Assembly (NCBI GenBank): GCA_003104905.1
Contig: PQAS01000027.1
Span: 58,353-122,352 of the forward strand
Length of the DNA: 64,000 bases
Origin: Candidatus Methanoperedentaceae archaeon
Lineage (GTDB): Archaea > Halobacteriota > Methanosarcinia > Methanosarcinales > Methanoperedenaceae
Direction: 5' to 3'
This document shows positions 26,008 through 35,122 of the stretch, in pieces. The notes under the pieces are model-generated. The model was not told where the DNA came from, ran no database searches, and worked only from the letters and a program-made list of their open reading frames with translations. Position numbers and translations under genes: made by a program. Position 1 is the first letter of the stretch. Every line of letters begins with the position of its first letter.

Positions 26008-26649
26008 ATGAGTGATATAAAAAAGAGTTTAATTATAAGAAAAAGCAATTTGATTTTAGTGATAATATCAATAATATCACTGGCAATTGTTACAGGGTGT
26101 ATTGATGAAGAAAAAAAGAATGCGGATAATGCGACACTAACTCCCGAAAAAACGCCTGCTGCTGTAATATCTTCAAGTTCAGAAGGTATTATGGAAAAAT
26201 TCAATTTGCAGAAATTAGTGTCAATGTCAGATACTATAATTGTGGGAAATGTAACAGAGGTATTCCAGAGTAAATGGAATACACCCGATGGAAATAAGCC
26301 GATGAACAATTCCACATCAAATATAATATATACTGATGTTAATATAAAAGTGTTTGAGTATTTACAGAATCCACTGGATGCTGCATCAATAACAGTACGC
26401 GTGCTGGGGGGAATCGTGGGACAGGACAGCATTAACGTCGAGGATCAACCTTCTTATAGCCCGGGCGAAACAGTAGTTCTTTTTTTGAAAAATGATGCTG
26501 ATCCCAGAACTAAAGATATCGGAGAAAAGCATTTTGTAACAGCAGGGCTTGCACAAGGAAAAATATCTGTTTTGCAGAATAATGTAACCTTCATAGGAGA
26601 CGAGAAAATGTCACTTGATGACATCAGGGTAAGAATCAAAGGAAAGTAG
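26008..26649 (+). CDS. Secreted lipoprotein sharing a domain with the adjacent metalloprotease
   Basis: 213 residues with a signal peptide ending in a lipobox (IVTGC), so probably lipid-anchored outside the cell. After a Thr/Pro/Ser linker comes a beta-rich domain: (K/S)LVSMSDTIIVGNVTEV, VRVLGGIVGQDS, SPGETVVLFLK. This matches the N-terminal domain of the next gene (SDTIITGKVVNKE, VPGGVVGD, ENNEDVLLFLK). GGAGAT precedes the ATG at 26008. The 40-base gap to the protease gene, on the same strand, suggests an operon. The domain could be a pro-domain or inhibitor; that is inference. Confidence 0.7.
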   Translation: MSDIKKSLIIRKSNLILVIISIISLAIVTGCIDEEKKNADNATLTPEKTPAAVISSSSEGIMEKFNLQKLVSMSDTIIVGNVTEVFQSKWNTPDGNKPMNNSTSNIIYTDVNIKVFEYLQNPLDAASITVRVLGGIVGQDSINVEDQPSYSPGETVVLFLKNDADPRTKDIGEKHFVTAGLAQGKISVLQNNVTFIGDEKMSLDDIRVRIKGK

Positions 26650-26688
26650 AAGAAAAGACAATAATTTGAATAAAATAGAAGGAATAAT

Positions 26689-28878
26689 ATGAATATTAAT
26701 CGAATAATCGTATGCACATTAGCAGTATTGACACTACTGATATCAGTAACAAATGTGTCAGCGCTGGTAATTGAAAAAAGCCTGAAGCAAATTACGATAG
26801 AGTCAGATACCATCATAACAGGAAAAGTCGTAAACAAGGAATCATATAGGGAAAATGGCAAGATATTTACGGATGTTACAGTCCTGGTCGAGGAGAATAT
26901 TAAAGGAAAAACGGAAAATAAAATAATAGTACAGGTACCGGGTGGAGTTGTTGGAGATATTTATGCACAGGTCTCAGATGTACCATTGTTTGAAAACAAT
27001 GAAGACGTTTTGCTTTTCTTGAAAGGAAATAAGGTCGCAGGATGGAACCAGGGGAAGTATACAATTAGCAATGATAAGATAATAGGGAACGATAAATCAG
27101 TGACAGAGTTTATCGATAATATAAAGCAGGCATCAGCTGAAAATGGAAAAAAAGATGCGGAAATAAGCGTAGCAAGTGAAAAAATAGATGCCGGATCTGC
27201 GATACGGCTCCCGGTATATGACCCCGGGTTTAGCAGCGGCCCTAATGATGCATTGACAAACATAAAATCCGAAGGATTTGAAGGGACATTTCCAAACTCC
27301 TGGAAACTTTCAGGTAAGCCCACATGGTGCAGCACAAATTTCAGGTTTTTCTCCGGAAAACAAAGCGGTTGGAATGCATGTGGGGGAAGCGGGGGAGTGC
27401 CGGCCGGAGGCTTATATCCAAATAATATGAATTCCAGCATGATATATGGACCATTCAGTCTTGTCGGCGCAACAAATGCTTCAGTAACGTTTAACGTATG
27501 GACAGATACTGAACTCAATTTTGACAAATTCCTATATATGGCATCGACTGACGGTACGAGTTTTTATGGCAATGGAATTTCTGGTAACTATACACCATGG
27601 AAATCCGAAACTTTTGATCTAAGAAATGTTTATATGTTAGGTGATCTACACGGACAACCCAATGTCTGGATAGCATTCATTTTTAAATCCGATGGTTCTG
27701 GCCAGGATTATGGAACATTCCTGGATGATATACATATACAGAAGGATTTAACAACATCAACGGCACCGCATATTACAAATATCACTCCGGATTCGGGCTC
27801 TGCAAAAGCTTTAGAATTAGGAAGTAATATTGCTGCCGAAAACAGTACTCAGGTTACTATTACGGGTTCAAACTTTGGTTCGCTGGAGGGGAAGGCAAAA
27901 TTCTGGCGTATAGGAGGAATAAGTTATAATGCCACAATTGTATCATGGACGGATAGCAGGATAGTCGCCAAAGTACCTGGAGGAATTAGCAGTTATTTCA
28001 AACCTGATGGAACTGGAAATATCCAGATCATAAAAGACGATGGTACCCCCAGTGATAATTATGGAAATTTCCGTGTTACTTATTCATATAATGGCGCAAG
28101 ATGGCCCGGAAGTAATGTAACATACAAGATTAATCCAAATACGCCCGATACTGACGGTGAATTAGCAGCGGTCAAGGCTGCTGCAAATGTGTGGAATAAT
28201 TCTGGCGCGAATTTTGAATTCAAATACGGAGGTTTATCTAATAAGACAAGTGTTTCACAAGATGGAGAGAACTCAATCATATGGGTCAATTATGACACGG
28301 GCTCAATTGCAACCACAACAACATATTGGAATATGACAGATTATAATAGAATCATTGAAAATGACCTGGAATTTAATGATTTGACACTGAACTGGGATAA
28401 TGCCGGTTCCTTAACCATGATGGATGTTCAGACTATAGCAACTCATGAGCTAGGACATTTTCTAGGATTTGCCGATATGTATGGAACCGCCGACAATGCA
28501 AAGATAATGAATGGGTATGGCTCTGAAGGAACCATAAAAAGAAACTTGACCAAAGACGATATTAGCGGAATAAAAAGAATTTATGGATCAAAATCTATTA
28601 AAGTTAAATATCCCAATGGCCAGGAAATCTGGGTACGCGGCAATACTTATACAATAAATTGGAGTTCTAAAGGTAACCTTGGGCCAGATGTCAAGATACA
28701 ATTACTGAAAAACAAATCGGTAGTTGAGGTCGTTACTTCAAATACGCCTAATGATGGTTCATATGATTGGATAGTTCCATCAAATAGAACAGCTGGAAAT
28801 GACTATAAGATAAGAGTCACGAGCAAGAGTAATTCAGCCTATAGGGACACAAGTAACAAAAATTTCACAATAGAATAG
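26689..28878 (+). CDS. Secreted matrixin-like zinc metalloprotease with IPT/TIG and C-terminal beta domains
   Basis: 729 residues. Domains in order: signal peptide (1-25), the lipoprotein-like domain (about 27-140), a jelly-roll-like region with WSAKLSGKPTWC-type Trp and Cys (about 180-350), an IPT/TIG domain (ITNITPDSGSAK... GSNFGSLEG, about 360-460), the metalloprotease (about 465-640) and a C-terminal KYPNGQEIWVRGNTYTINW domain of the Kre9/Knh1-like kind. The zinc motif HELGHFLGFAD has Asp where matrixins have a third His. Surface proteolysis is the likely role. GAAGG precedes the ATG at 26689. Confidence 0.8.
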   Translation: MNINRIIVCTLAVLTLLISVTNVSALVIEKSLKQITIESDTIITGKVVNKESYRENGKIFTDVTVLVEENIKGKTENKIIVQVPGGVVGDIYAQVSDVPLFENNEDVLLFLKGNKVAGWNQGKYTISNDKIIGNDKSVTEFIDNIKQASAENGKKDAEISVASEKIDAGSAIRLPVYDPGFSSGPNDALTNIKSEGFEGTFPNSWKLSGKPTWCSTNFRFFSGKQSGWNACGGSGGVPAGGLYPNNMNSSMIYGPFSLVGATNASVTFNVWTDTELNFDKFLYMASTDGTSFYGNGISGNYTPWKSETFDLRNVYMLGDLHGQPNVWIAFIFKSDGSGQDYGTFLDDIHIQKDLTTSTAPHITNITPDSGSAKALELGSNIAAENSTQVTITGSNFGSLEGKAKFWRIGGISYNATIVSWTDSRIVAKVPGGISSYFKPDGTGNIQIIKDDGTPSDNYGNFRVTYSYNGARWPGSNVTYKINPNTPDTDGELAAVKAAANVWNNSGANFEFKYGGLSNKTSVSQDGENSIIWVNYDTGSIATTTTYWNMTDYNRIIENDLEFNDLTLNWDNAGSLTMMDVQTIATHELGHFLGFADMYGTADNAKIMNGYGSEGTIKRNLTKDDISGIKRIYGSKSIKVKYPNGQEIWVRGNTYTINWSSKGNLGPDVKIQLLKNKSVVEVVTSNTPNDGSYDWIVPSNRTAGNDYKIRVTSKSNSAYRDTSNKNFTIE

Positions 28879-28915
28879 ACATATGTATTTTTAATATATA
28901 TGTCCATTTTTTTTT
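28878..28915 (+). terminator. Hairpin plus T-run after the metalloprotease
   Basis: Arms GACATAT (28878-28884) and ATATGTC (28898-28904) are followed by CA and nine T. The stem overlaps the last base of the stop codon. This is an intrinsic-type terminator for the plus-strand gene, between it and the convergent aCPSF1 gene. Confidence 0.65.
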
Positions 28916-28968
28916 CTTATTTTTAATGAGCAAATCCAGTATTATCCGGCTTATATTCATTTATAAAA

Positions 28969-30882
28969 TCAGGCAAGCCTGATCGTTTCAAGGTTCATCG
29001 GTGCCCTGGTCTCTATCTTGAATTTGCGATATATCGAACTGGCAAGGTCCATGCAGTTCTTTTCGTCACCATGCTGGGTAAGGACATGCTCCGGTCTTGG
29101 TCTCATTTTCCTGATATATTCCATCAACTGCATCCTGTCAGAATGACCGGAGAATCCATCTACCGTATCAATATTCATGTTGATCTTTACGGTTTCGGTT
29201 CTTCCTCCGGCTGCATGCATTGGAATTTCTTTCCAGCCTTTCTGTATGCGCCTGCCAAGTGTACCTTCGGCCTGATATCCAACAAAGACCAGAGTATTTT
29301 TTTCCTCAGGCCCGAATGACTTCAAGTATTCCATAACAGGACCTCCGTTCATCATTCCCGACGTTGCAAGAACGATGCAGGGATCACGGTCATCCAGGAT
29401 ATTCTGGCGTTTTTCTTTTGAGTCTACCTGAACAAAGCACTTTGCAAGGAAAGGATTCATACCTTTATGGAATATCTGGTTTCTCAGTTCATTATTCAAA
29501 TATTCAGGATGTGTTGTATGGATTGCTGTTGCTTCGTATATCATCCCATCGAGATAAACCGGTACATCGTTGATTATTCCCTTCCGGATTGCTTCTTCAA
29601 GAACGATCATGACTTCCTGGCTTCTTCCCACGGCAAATGTCGGTATGAGAAGATTGCCCCCGTTCTCAAGTGTTTCTTTTGCGATTTCCTGTAAATGCCT
29701 TTCCGCATCTTTCCTTGAGGGCTGCATATCCCTTGACCCGCCATAGGTCGCCTCCATGATTATTGTTTCTATGCGCGGGAAATCATTGATAGCCGGATCA
29801 AATAAACGTGTCTTTTCATATTTGAAATCGCCGGTGAAAGCAATATTATACAGGCCATCCCCAACATGGAAATGGGCGACCGAAGAACCAAGAATATGAC
29901 CCGCATTATGCAATGTCAATTTCATATCGGGACCGATATCTGTGACATCCCCATAATTCATTGTAATCGTATGCTTGAGAACTTCACGTATCATTGCTGA
30001 CTCATAGGGAATTTTCTTCCCCTCACGAGCGGCGACATCGAGGTAATCAAGCTGAAGTAAAGCCATTAAATCCCTTGTTGGGGGGGTGCAATAGACGGGT
30101 CCTTCAAATCCATATTTATACAATAATGGAACAAGCCCGATATGGTCAAGATGTGCATGAGTAAGAACTATTGCATCTATCTGGCTTATAGGATGGACTT
30201 CAGGCACATAAAGATAAGGTGTCCCATTATCTTCACCGCTTACGTTTACACCGCAGTCTATTAAAATCCTTGTTTCAGGTGTTGATAGCAAAAAACAGCT
30301 GCGTCCCACTTCACGGCAAGCACCAAGCGTGGTCAATCGTACCCATTTATCCTTGGATGAAACGCCGCGGTGTATCTTTCGTCCTATAGTCTTAAGAAGA
30401 GTTTTTCGTTCTTCCTTGTTTGCGCGCATGAATTGGCGGATATTATTTACGGTCGTGGATTTCATCGGAGGTGTTCTAACTACTTTTGGTGTCCATCCGA
30501 TCTCTTTTGTGATCTCTCGGAGCGTTTCGCCATGCCTTCCTATGACCAGGCCGGGTTTTTCTGCTTCAATCACGACCTCACCCGTATCCACATCAAAAAA
30601 ATGATTTGAAATTCCGGAGTCTGCTGAAACGATCTTTGAAATAGCAGTAATTGCTTCTTCGGGTTGCGCAAGGACTTTGGGGTCAGGTCTGACAACAATA
30701 CGTTTTCTCAGTTCCTTTGCAAGACCTTTGATCAGATCGCCGTCATCAGCGAATTTTCTTGGCTCTTCTGTATAAATAACAAGTTCAGGCCCCTCAAAAT
30801 CTACGTCTGAGATCGTGATATTTTTGGGGAGCTGTGCTTTTATTTTCTTTTTCAAATCATTTAATACTTCTTCAACTGTCAT
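28969..30882 (-). CDS. aCPSF1: KH-domain beta-CASP ribonuclease, transcription termination factor
   Basis: 637 residues. Two KH-type RNA-binding domains occupy about 1-150 (the second with [12 protein letters not shown]). A metallo-beta-lactamase domain follows with [12 protein letters not shown] and NAGHILGSS. The beta-CASP domain has [28 protein letters not shown] and SGHSDRMQL. In archaea aCPSF1 (FttA) cleaves nascent RNA and ends transcription genome-wide. It stands directly downstream of psmB on the same strand, 41 bases away, a recurrent euryarchaeal neighbour. Confidence 0.93.
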   Translation of the reverse strand: MTVEEVLNDLKKKIKAQLPKNITISDVDFEGPELVIYTEEPRKFADDGDLIKGLAKELRKRIVVRPDPKVLAQPEEAITAISKIVSADSGISNHFFDVDTGEVVIEAEKPGLVIGRHGETLREITKEIGWTPKVVRTPPMKSTTVNNIRQFMRANKEERKTLLKTIGRKIHRGVSSKDKWVRLTTLGACREVGRSCFLLSTPETRILIDCGVNVSGEDNGTPYLYVPEVHPISQIDAIVLTHAHLDHIGLVPLLYKYGFEGPVYCTPPTRDLMALLQLDYLDVAAREGKKIPYESAMIREVLKHTITMNYGDVTDIGPDMKLTLHNAGHILGSSVAHFHVGDGLYNIAFTGDFKYEKTRLFDPAINDFPRIETIIMEATYGGSRDMQPSRKDAERHLQEIAKETLENGGNLLIPTFAVGRSQEVMIVLEEAIRKGIINDVPVYLDGMIYEATAIHTTHPEYLNNELRNQIFHKGMNPFLAKCFVQVDSKEKRQNILDDRDPCIVLATSGMMNGGPVMEYLKSFGPEEKNTLVFVGYQAEGTLGRRIQKGWKEIPMHAAGGRTETVKINMNIDTVDGFSGHSDRMQLMEYIRKMRPRPEHVLTQHGDEKNCMDLASSIYRKFKIETRAPMNLETIRLA

Positions 30883-30923
30883 TATTGTTTTCCTTATAAA
30901 AACTCTAAAAATAAAATATGACC

Positions 30924-31553
30924 TTATGTAAGTGTGTCACGTATTTTTTTAACTTCGCTATCATCTACTTGCTTATATCCGTCTGAAGTAATCTTAACAA
31001 CATTAATACCATCACCTGATGCCGAATCACGCTTCATGGCATTATGCAGTGCGCGTATGGCGAGTTCAACTCCGTCATCAATTGGCATATTTTCTACATA
31101 CCTGTCCTCAAGCACACCGTATGCCATAGGAGAACCCGAACCCGTTGAAACTGCCTTTTTTTCCTCGATAATTCCGCCAACGGCATCGAGTGAATAAATG
31201 CCAGGCCCATTCTTATCAACGCCGCCTACAAGAAGCTGTACATAATATGGGTAATATCTGTTTCCGCTCAATATATTGGCAAGTAAACTTACTATCCCCT
31301 TTACAGTCATAGGTTCTTCTCTTCGCATTTTATAGAGTTTTGACTCAACTTGCATCCATTTCACGAGTCTTTGCGCATCTCCTACTGAGCCTGCTGTGGT
31401 CATTGCCACAAGATCATCAATCTGATAGACTTTCTTTGCATCCTTGCTTGCAATAAAATGTCCCATCGTAGCTCTTTTCTCAGTGGCCAATACAACACCC
31501 TCATTGCAAACTAACCCGATTGTGGTAGTTCCTTTATATTCCATATTATCCAT
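30924..31553 (-). CDS. psmB: Proteasome beta subunit
   Basis: Catalytic subunit of the 20S proteasome, 209 residues. A short propeptide (MDNMEYKG) precedes the TTTIGLV start of the mature chain, so the nucleophile is Thr9. The active-site lysine (EKRATMG) and the [12 protein letters not shown] and DAVGG segments are conserved. The alpha subunit is not in the window. It shares its strand and probably its transcript with aCPSF1. Confidence 0.96.
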   Translation of the reverse strand: MDNMEYKGTTTIGLVCNEGVVLATEKRATMGHFIASKDAKKVYQIDDLVAMTTAGSVGDAQRLVKWMQVESKLYKMRREEPMTVKGIVSLLANILSGNRYYPYYVQLLVGGVDKNGPGIYSLDAVGGIIEEKKAVSTGSGSPMAYGVLEDRYVENMPIDDGVELAIRALHNAMKRDSASGDGINVVKITSDGYKQVDDSEVKKIRDTLT

Positions 31554-31699
31554 TTTAAATACCTCTTAAACCTCATCACAAAAAATGAGAAAATTAGCAT
31601 AATATAATCTGTTTAGGTGTATTTAAAGGTTTTTGCTCGAAAGTTATTGGTGATTACCAAAACCATCTTTAAACGTTGCCTGTAATTGAAAAAAAAACA

Positions 31700-31707
31700 T
31701 ATATATA
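31700..31707 (+). promoter_or_regulatory. TATA box of the GYD-domain gene
   Basis: TATATATA lies 48 bases before the ATG at 31748. The predicted transcript would start near 31730 and carry GGAGG at 31737-31741 as its ribosome binding site. Confidence 0.55.
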
Positions 31708-31747
31708 GAATGACATTCAAATATAGTATGGGAATTGGAGGAATATT

Positions 31748-32032
31748 ATGTCAAGATATATAATAATCTCAAACCTTACAGATGAAGGAGCAAAGACTTT
31801 AAAGAAAAACGCTGGCAGGATAAAAGAAGTAAATTCCGAACTTAAAAGCATGGGGGTAAATGTAATAGATCAATATGCTGTTCTGGGAAATTTTGATTTC
31901 GTAACGATCGTTGAAGCGGAAGATGATATTATGGTAATGAAGGCTGTAATTGCAATTGATTCCCGCGGCAGCATCAAGACAGCAACTTACAAAGCAATTC
32001 CCATAGACGAATTCATAGAATCGCTCAAGTGA
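31748..32032 (+). CDS. GYD-domain small protein
   Basis: 94 residues, related to the GYD/YciI-like ferredoxin-fold family. Typical segments are YIIISNLTDEGAKTLKKNAGRI, VIDQYAVLGNFDFVTIVEA and GSIKTATYKAIPIDEF. GGAGG precedes the ATG at 31748 with a TATA box further upstream. Family members are presumed small-ligand binding or oligomeric regulators, but no role is proven. It stands alone on the plus strand and ends 1 base before the convergent tfuA. Confidence 0.8.
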   Translation: MSRYIIISNLTDEGAKTLKKNAGRIKEVNSELKSMGVNVIDQYAVLGNFDFVTIVEAEDDIMVMKAVIAIDSRGSIKTATYKAIPIDEFIESLK

Positions 32033-32033
32033 A

Positions 32034-32684
32034 TTAAATTTTATCGAAATTCTTAATTTTTTCGAGGACTTTAATGGCATCCTGACGTTTTATATCAACT
32101 TCATTTATTTTAATAAAATCTAAAATTTTTTTCTTTTCATTATCCAGGATAGTTCCGCTTTTTATGCTTTCAATTATGATATTCTGATAATTCCTGTCAG
32201 GATAGAATAACTTTTGTGCTGTTTCAATAATGGCAATTGCCTGTCCGGAATTTAAGATCCCGGCATCTTTTGCAGCTTCAACTGTCATCCTTATATTAAC
32301 AAGTGGAATTGAAAGTGCTTCATTTGATTCTGCATCAAACGTCACGGCAACTTCATCATCTGATTCAATGATCCCTTTTCGATACATCTCAAAGACTTTT
32401 CCAACACCTATCATACCATAAGATTCAAGTTCATATGCGCGAAGTGCCCCCATACTTCCCCCACCTATAACGATTATTCCGCTTTTTAATGCTTCAATTA
32501 TTTCGCGGTGAGCTACTGCTGCACTGTCAAAGAAAACCCCGTCAATTATCCCGATTATTTCAGGGGGTGTTATTAGAAGTCTTCTGATATCATGGCGCCT
32601 CACTGGCGGACGATAATCTGCATCCAGTATTTTTTGAGCATCGCTATGGCTTATAGTTGTACCCGTGTATACTACAGGTTTCAT
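32034..32684 (-). CDS. tfuA: TfuA-like protein (thioamide partner of YcaO)
   Basis: 216 residues with PVVYTGTTISHSDAQKIL, RRHDIRRLL, IIDGVFFDSAAVAHREIIEAL and GGGSMGALRAYE, the TfuA fold. In methanogens TfuA works with YcaO to make the thioglycine of methyl-coenzyme M reductase alpha, probably delivering sulfide. Its ATG overlaps the ycaO stop by 4 bases, which predicts coupled translation and a stable partnership. Confidence 0.9.
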   Translation of the reverse strand: MKPVVYTGTTISHSDAQKILDADYRPPVRRHDIRRLLITPPEIIGIIDGVFFDSAAVAHREIIEALKSGIIVIGGGSMGALRAYELESYGMIGVGKVFEMYRKGIIESDDEVAVTFDAESNEALSIPLVNIRMTVEAAKDAGILNSGQAIAIIETAQKLFYPDRNYQNIIIESIKSGTILDNEKKKILDFIKINEVDIKRQDAIKVLEKIKNFDKI

Positions 32685-33919
32685 TTACTCACTCTTTTCT
32701 TCTTTTTCTTGATGCGATCCCCTTTTCTTTCACGGTCAAGCGTATAAAGTTCAAACATGGGGATTATCGCCCTTATTACAGGGATATCTACACCTCTTGA
32801 AAGATTTGCGATTATTGCACCGTCGGCTATACCGCCAAGCTTTTCCAATACTGTATTAATGTTTGCAGCGGGCGTATTATTTGAGCTGTCCTCCAATCCA
32901 TCCATATAGACTTTACCGAGATCCTCATACCAGTAGCTATTCATTCTTTTCATATGGTCATAGCCAAAAGTCCTCACTACCTGCTCCCTGTCCGTATCCT
33001 CGCGCGCCCCGTGTATCTGCACAACCCGGCTTTGCGCTGCTTCGGTTAGCGCCCTTGTGACCGCAATTTCAGGGTTAAGATGAGAACCCGCACCCATGAC
33101 AAGAAGAGCCGGGTCTTTAAGGACCAGATCATCAAGCGCTGTTACGACAGTAGGAATATCAATATCGGAATCAAGAAGCCAGATTTTTACATTAATGCCA
33201 GCTTCCTCCAATTTTCTTTTAAGTTTATAATTCAATCCGTCTTTTTCAGTAAGCACAATTTCTTTTCCCGGATTGCGGGTATATTCTGCTATGCTGAGTG
33301 CATCTCTTTCTATCACTTCAAGTAATCCATGAAGTACCGCTTCCTCGATAGTATTTCCCGAAGCAAGGCCGTTCGTATTGCTTCTCATTAACTTGTTCCC
33401 GCTTCTGGGATCATAAGGGTGAAAAACCGCATTTGCAGGAACGAAAACTTCAACATCGTTCAAAATGTCATCCCCCATGACCCATTCAAGGCTCGTAAAC
33501 TCCGAAATCGGCTGCGGTAAAAGGAGTGTATCAGGGTAAAGTGTGGGATAGCTTTCACAGAGCGACTCATAAGTACCTGTAACTGTCTGTGTGTTCAATT
33601 TAACACCGCTAAGATTGATGCTTACCTCGGGCTGCTCTGCAAGGCAGCGCTCAAAACTTTCCATTATCGCAGATATCCTGGCATTTGTTTCGGTCGCACC
33701 TTTTCCTGAGTATATGGATATTGCGCCTTCAGCTGCGCTTGGCCTTATAGCTGAGAATACCGGGATTCCAACGCGGTCAAGATCAGTGATATTGGCTATA
33801 CGGGTAACTCCTATATCCGGAAGAAGCTTTGTGGTTTTTGCAAGCGTGGTTTCAGGGTCAAATACGCGCTGTGTGCCTTCAAGATATTTGATATTCGGGT
33901 CTATTTTTATAGCGCTCAT
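32681..33919 (-). CDS. ycaO: YcaO-domain thioamidation enzyme, probable McrA thioglycine synthase
   Basis: 412 residues. The YcaO ATP-binding signature is visible as SGKGATETNARISAIMESFER and NGLASGNTIEEAVLHGLLEVIERD. YcaO enzymes activate a backbone amide with ATP. In methanogens the YcaO/TfuA pair thioamidates the active-site glycine of McrA. The link here rests on that established pairing and on methanogenesis marker 8 next door; mcrA itself is not present. The last residues are strongly basic (KGDRIKKKKKR). Confidence 0.9.
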   Translation of the reverse strand: MSAIKIDPNIKYLEGTQRVFDPETTLAKTTKLLPDIGVTRIANITDLDRVGIPVFSAIRPSAAEGAISIYSGKGATETNARISAIMESFERCLAEQPEVSINLSGVKLNTQTVTGTYESLCESYPTLYPDTLLLPQPISEFTSLEWVMGDDILNDVEVFVPANAVFHPYDPRSGNKLMRSNTNGLASGNTIEEAVLHGLLEVIERDALSIAEYTRNPGKEIVLTEKDGLNYKLKRKLEEAGINVKIWLLDSDIDIPTVVTALDDLVLKDPALLVMGAGSHLNPEIAVTRALTEAAQSRVVQIHGAREDTDREQVVRTFGYDHMKRMNSYWYEDLGKVYMDGLEDSSNNTPAANINTVLEKLGGIADGAIIANLSRGVDIPVIRAIIPMFELYTLDRERKGDRIKKKKKRVSK

Positions 33920-34009
33920 TTTTTCTTTCTTATTTGATAAGGGTTATATATCTTGTGCCTTCAAATTTTCTTAATTTATTCGGGAGAAATGGTTCATTGC
34001 AAAGAATAT

Positions 34010-34068
34010 AAACCACAGAGATCACAGTGGCGGCCTTTCTCTGTGTACTCTTGAGTTCTCTGTGGTTT
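34010..34068. repeat. 59-base element with 11-base inverted ends
   Basis: AAACCACAGAG at 34010-34020 is matched by CTCTGTGGTTT at 34058-34068. Between them are further CACAG/CTGTG motifs that would extend a hairpin. It lies in the ycaO to marker-8 gap. It resembles short dispersed palindromic elements (a MITE-like remnant), but only one copy is seen here. Confidence 0.6.
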
Positions 34069-34206
34069 TTAAACCGGAAGATAATAATAAAAATATCTCT
34101 AAATCTACGCAAACCAGATAATATTTTACAGGCAAATTTTGCCTCAACTCCTAAAATTTTGTCAGTATCTTAATAGTTAATACTTAAAAGACACATCTGA
34201 ATTAAT

Positions 34207-35070
34207 ATGGCAAAAGACAGACATGTAATGGAAGCGCTCGGAAAAACAAGAGTGGTTGTTGAGAACGGAAAGGTCATTGAAGTCAATGAACCTATGACAG
34301 AATATTGTCCCATATTCGATAAGGTGCGCGGGATAAAAAAATTCACCTCAAAGTCGGCAAAGGAAAATATCGAGTTCAGGATAAAGGATTTCGGCCTGTT
34401 CACAAAGGACAGGGCTATCGAAATGGAAATATTCGTAGGATTCGGGGCAAGCGAGACCTTTATGACAGGATTGCGCCGGGGTCTAATTGATACCAGTGTG
34501 ACTGCATGTGATGGCGCAGGAACGGTCATTACAAGCAATCCTAAACTCGCACAGGGTATGGGTTCACGCATTTCAGGATTGGTTGAGACAACGCCGATCC
34601 CAAAGCTAATTGAAAGGATACAGGAAGTGGGCGGCGTCGTACTTGATCCTGAGGCCGCCTCTCTTGACCAGGTCGCCGGGGTGAAAAAAGCTATCGAGCT
34701 TGGATTTAAGAAAATAGGTGTTTCCGTAACGAGCGCAAAAGATATTCGTGAGATGAGGGAGCTTGAGAAAAAACATGGCGTCCAGATAATAGCCTTCGGT
34801 GTTCATACTACAGGCATGCCTGAAAATGAGGCAAAAGAATTCATAGACCTTGTGGATATGACAACAGGCTGCACCTCTAAATGGATCCGGGGATGCATCG
34901 CAGGAAAAACGATTGCACAATTCGGTACTGCGATACCCATATTTGCAGTAACACAATGCGGAAAAGAGATGCTGCTTGAGCGGGCAAAAGAAGTGACAGA
35001 TCCCATCCTGATAAATACGATGAAACTGCCTGTACAGCCAGATGAGAAGCAGCCAAGGCCGCTTATTTAA
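34207..35070 (+). CDS. Methanogenesis marker protein 8 (DUF2099)
   Basis: 287 residues. Characteristic stretches are GKTRVVVENGKVIEV, TEYCPIFDKVRGI, FGASETFMTGLRRGLIDTSVTACDGAGTVI and DMTTGCTSKWIRGC with several conserved cysteines. Members occur almost only in archaea with methyl-coenzyme M reductase; function remains undefined. The ATG at 34207 has no Shine-Dalgarno but lies behind an AT-rich segment, so it may be leaderless or weakly led. Its nearness to ycaO/tfuA reinforces an Mcr-related neighbourhood. Confidence 0.9.
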   Translation: MAKDRHVMEALGKTRVVVENGKVIEVNEPMTEYCPIFDKVRGIKKFTSKSAKENIEFRIKDFGLFTKDRAIEMEIFVGFGASETFMTGLRRGLIDTSVTACDGAGTVITSNPKLAQGMGSRISGLVETTPIPKLIERIQEVGGVVLDPEAASLDQVAGVKKAIELGFKKIGVSVTSAKDIREMRELEKKHGVQIIAFGVHTTGMPENEAKEFIDLVDMTTGCTSKWIRGCIAGKTIAQFGTAIPIFAVTQCGKEMLLERAKEVTDPILINTMKLPVQPDEKQPRPLI

Positions 35071-35122
35071 TTTAGAGGGCAAAGCGGAAGTATCATTCAA
35101 AAATGCTAATGTTGAACACGCT

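Noticed and set aside
26454..26861. 135-residue minus-strand frame
   Set aside because: Antisense to the end of the lipoprotein and start of the protease genes; both have signal peptides and ribosome sites.
33930..34112. 60-residue frame across the 34010-34068 repeat
   Set aside because: It is read through an inverted repeat, with no resemblance to any protein and no SD.
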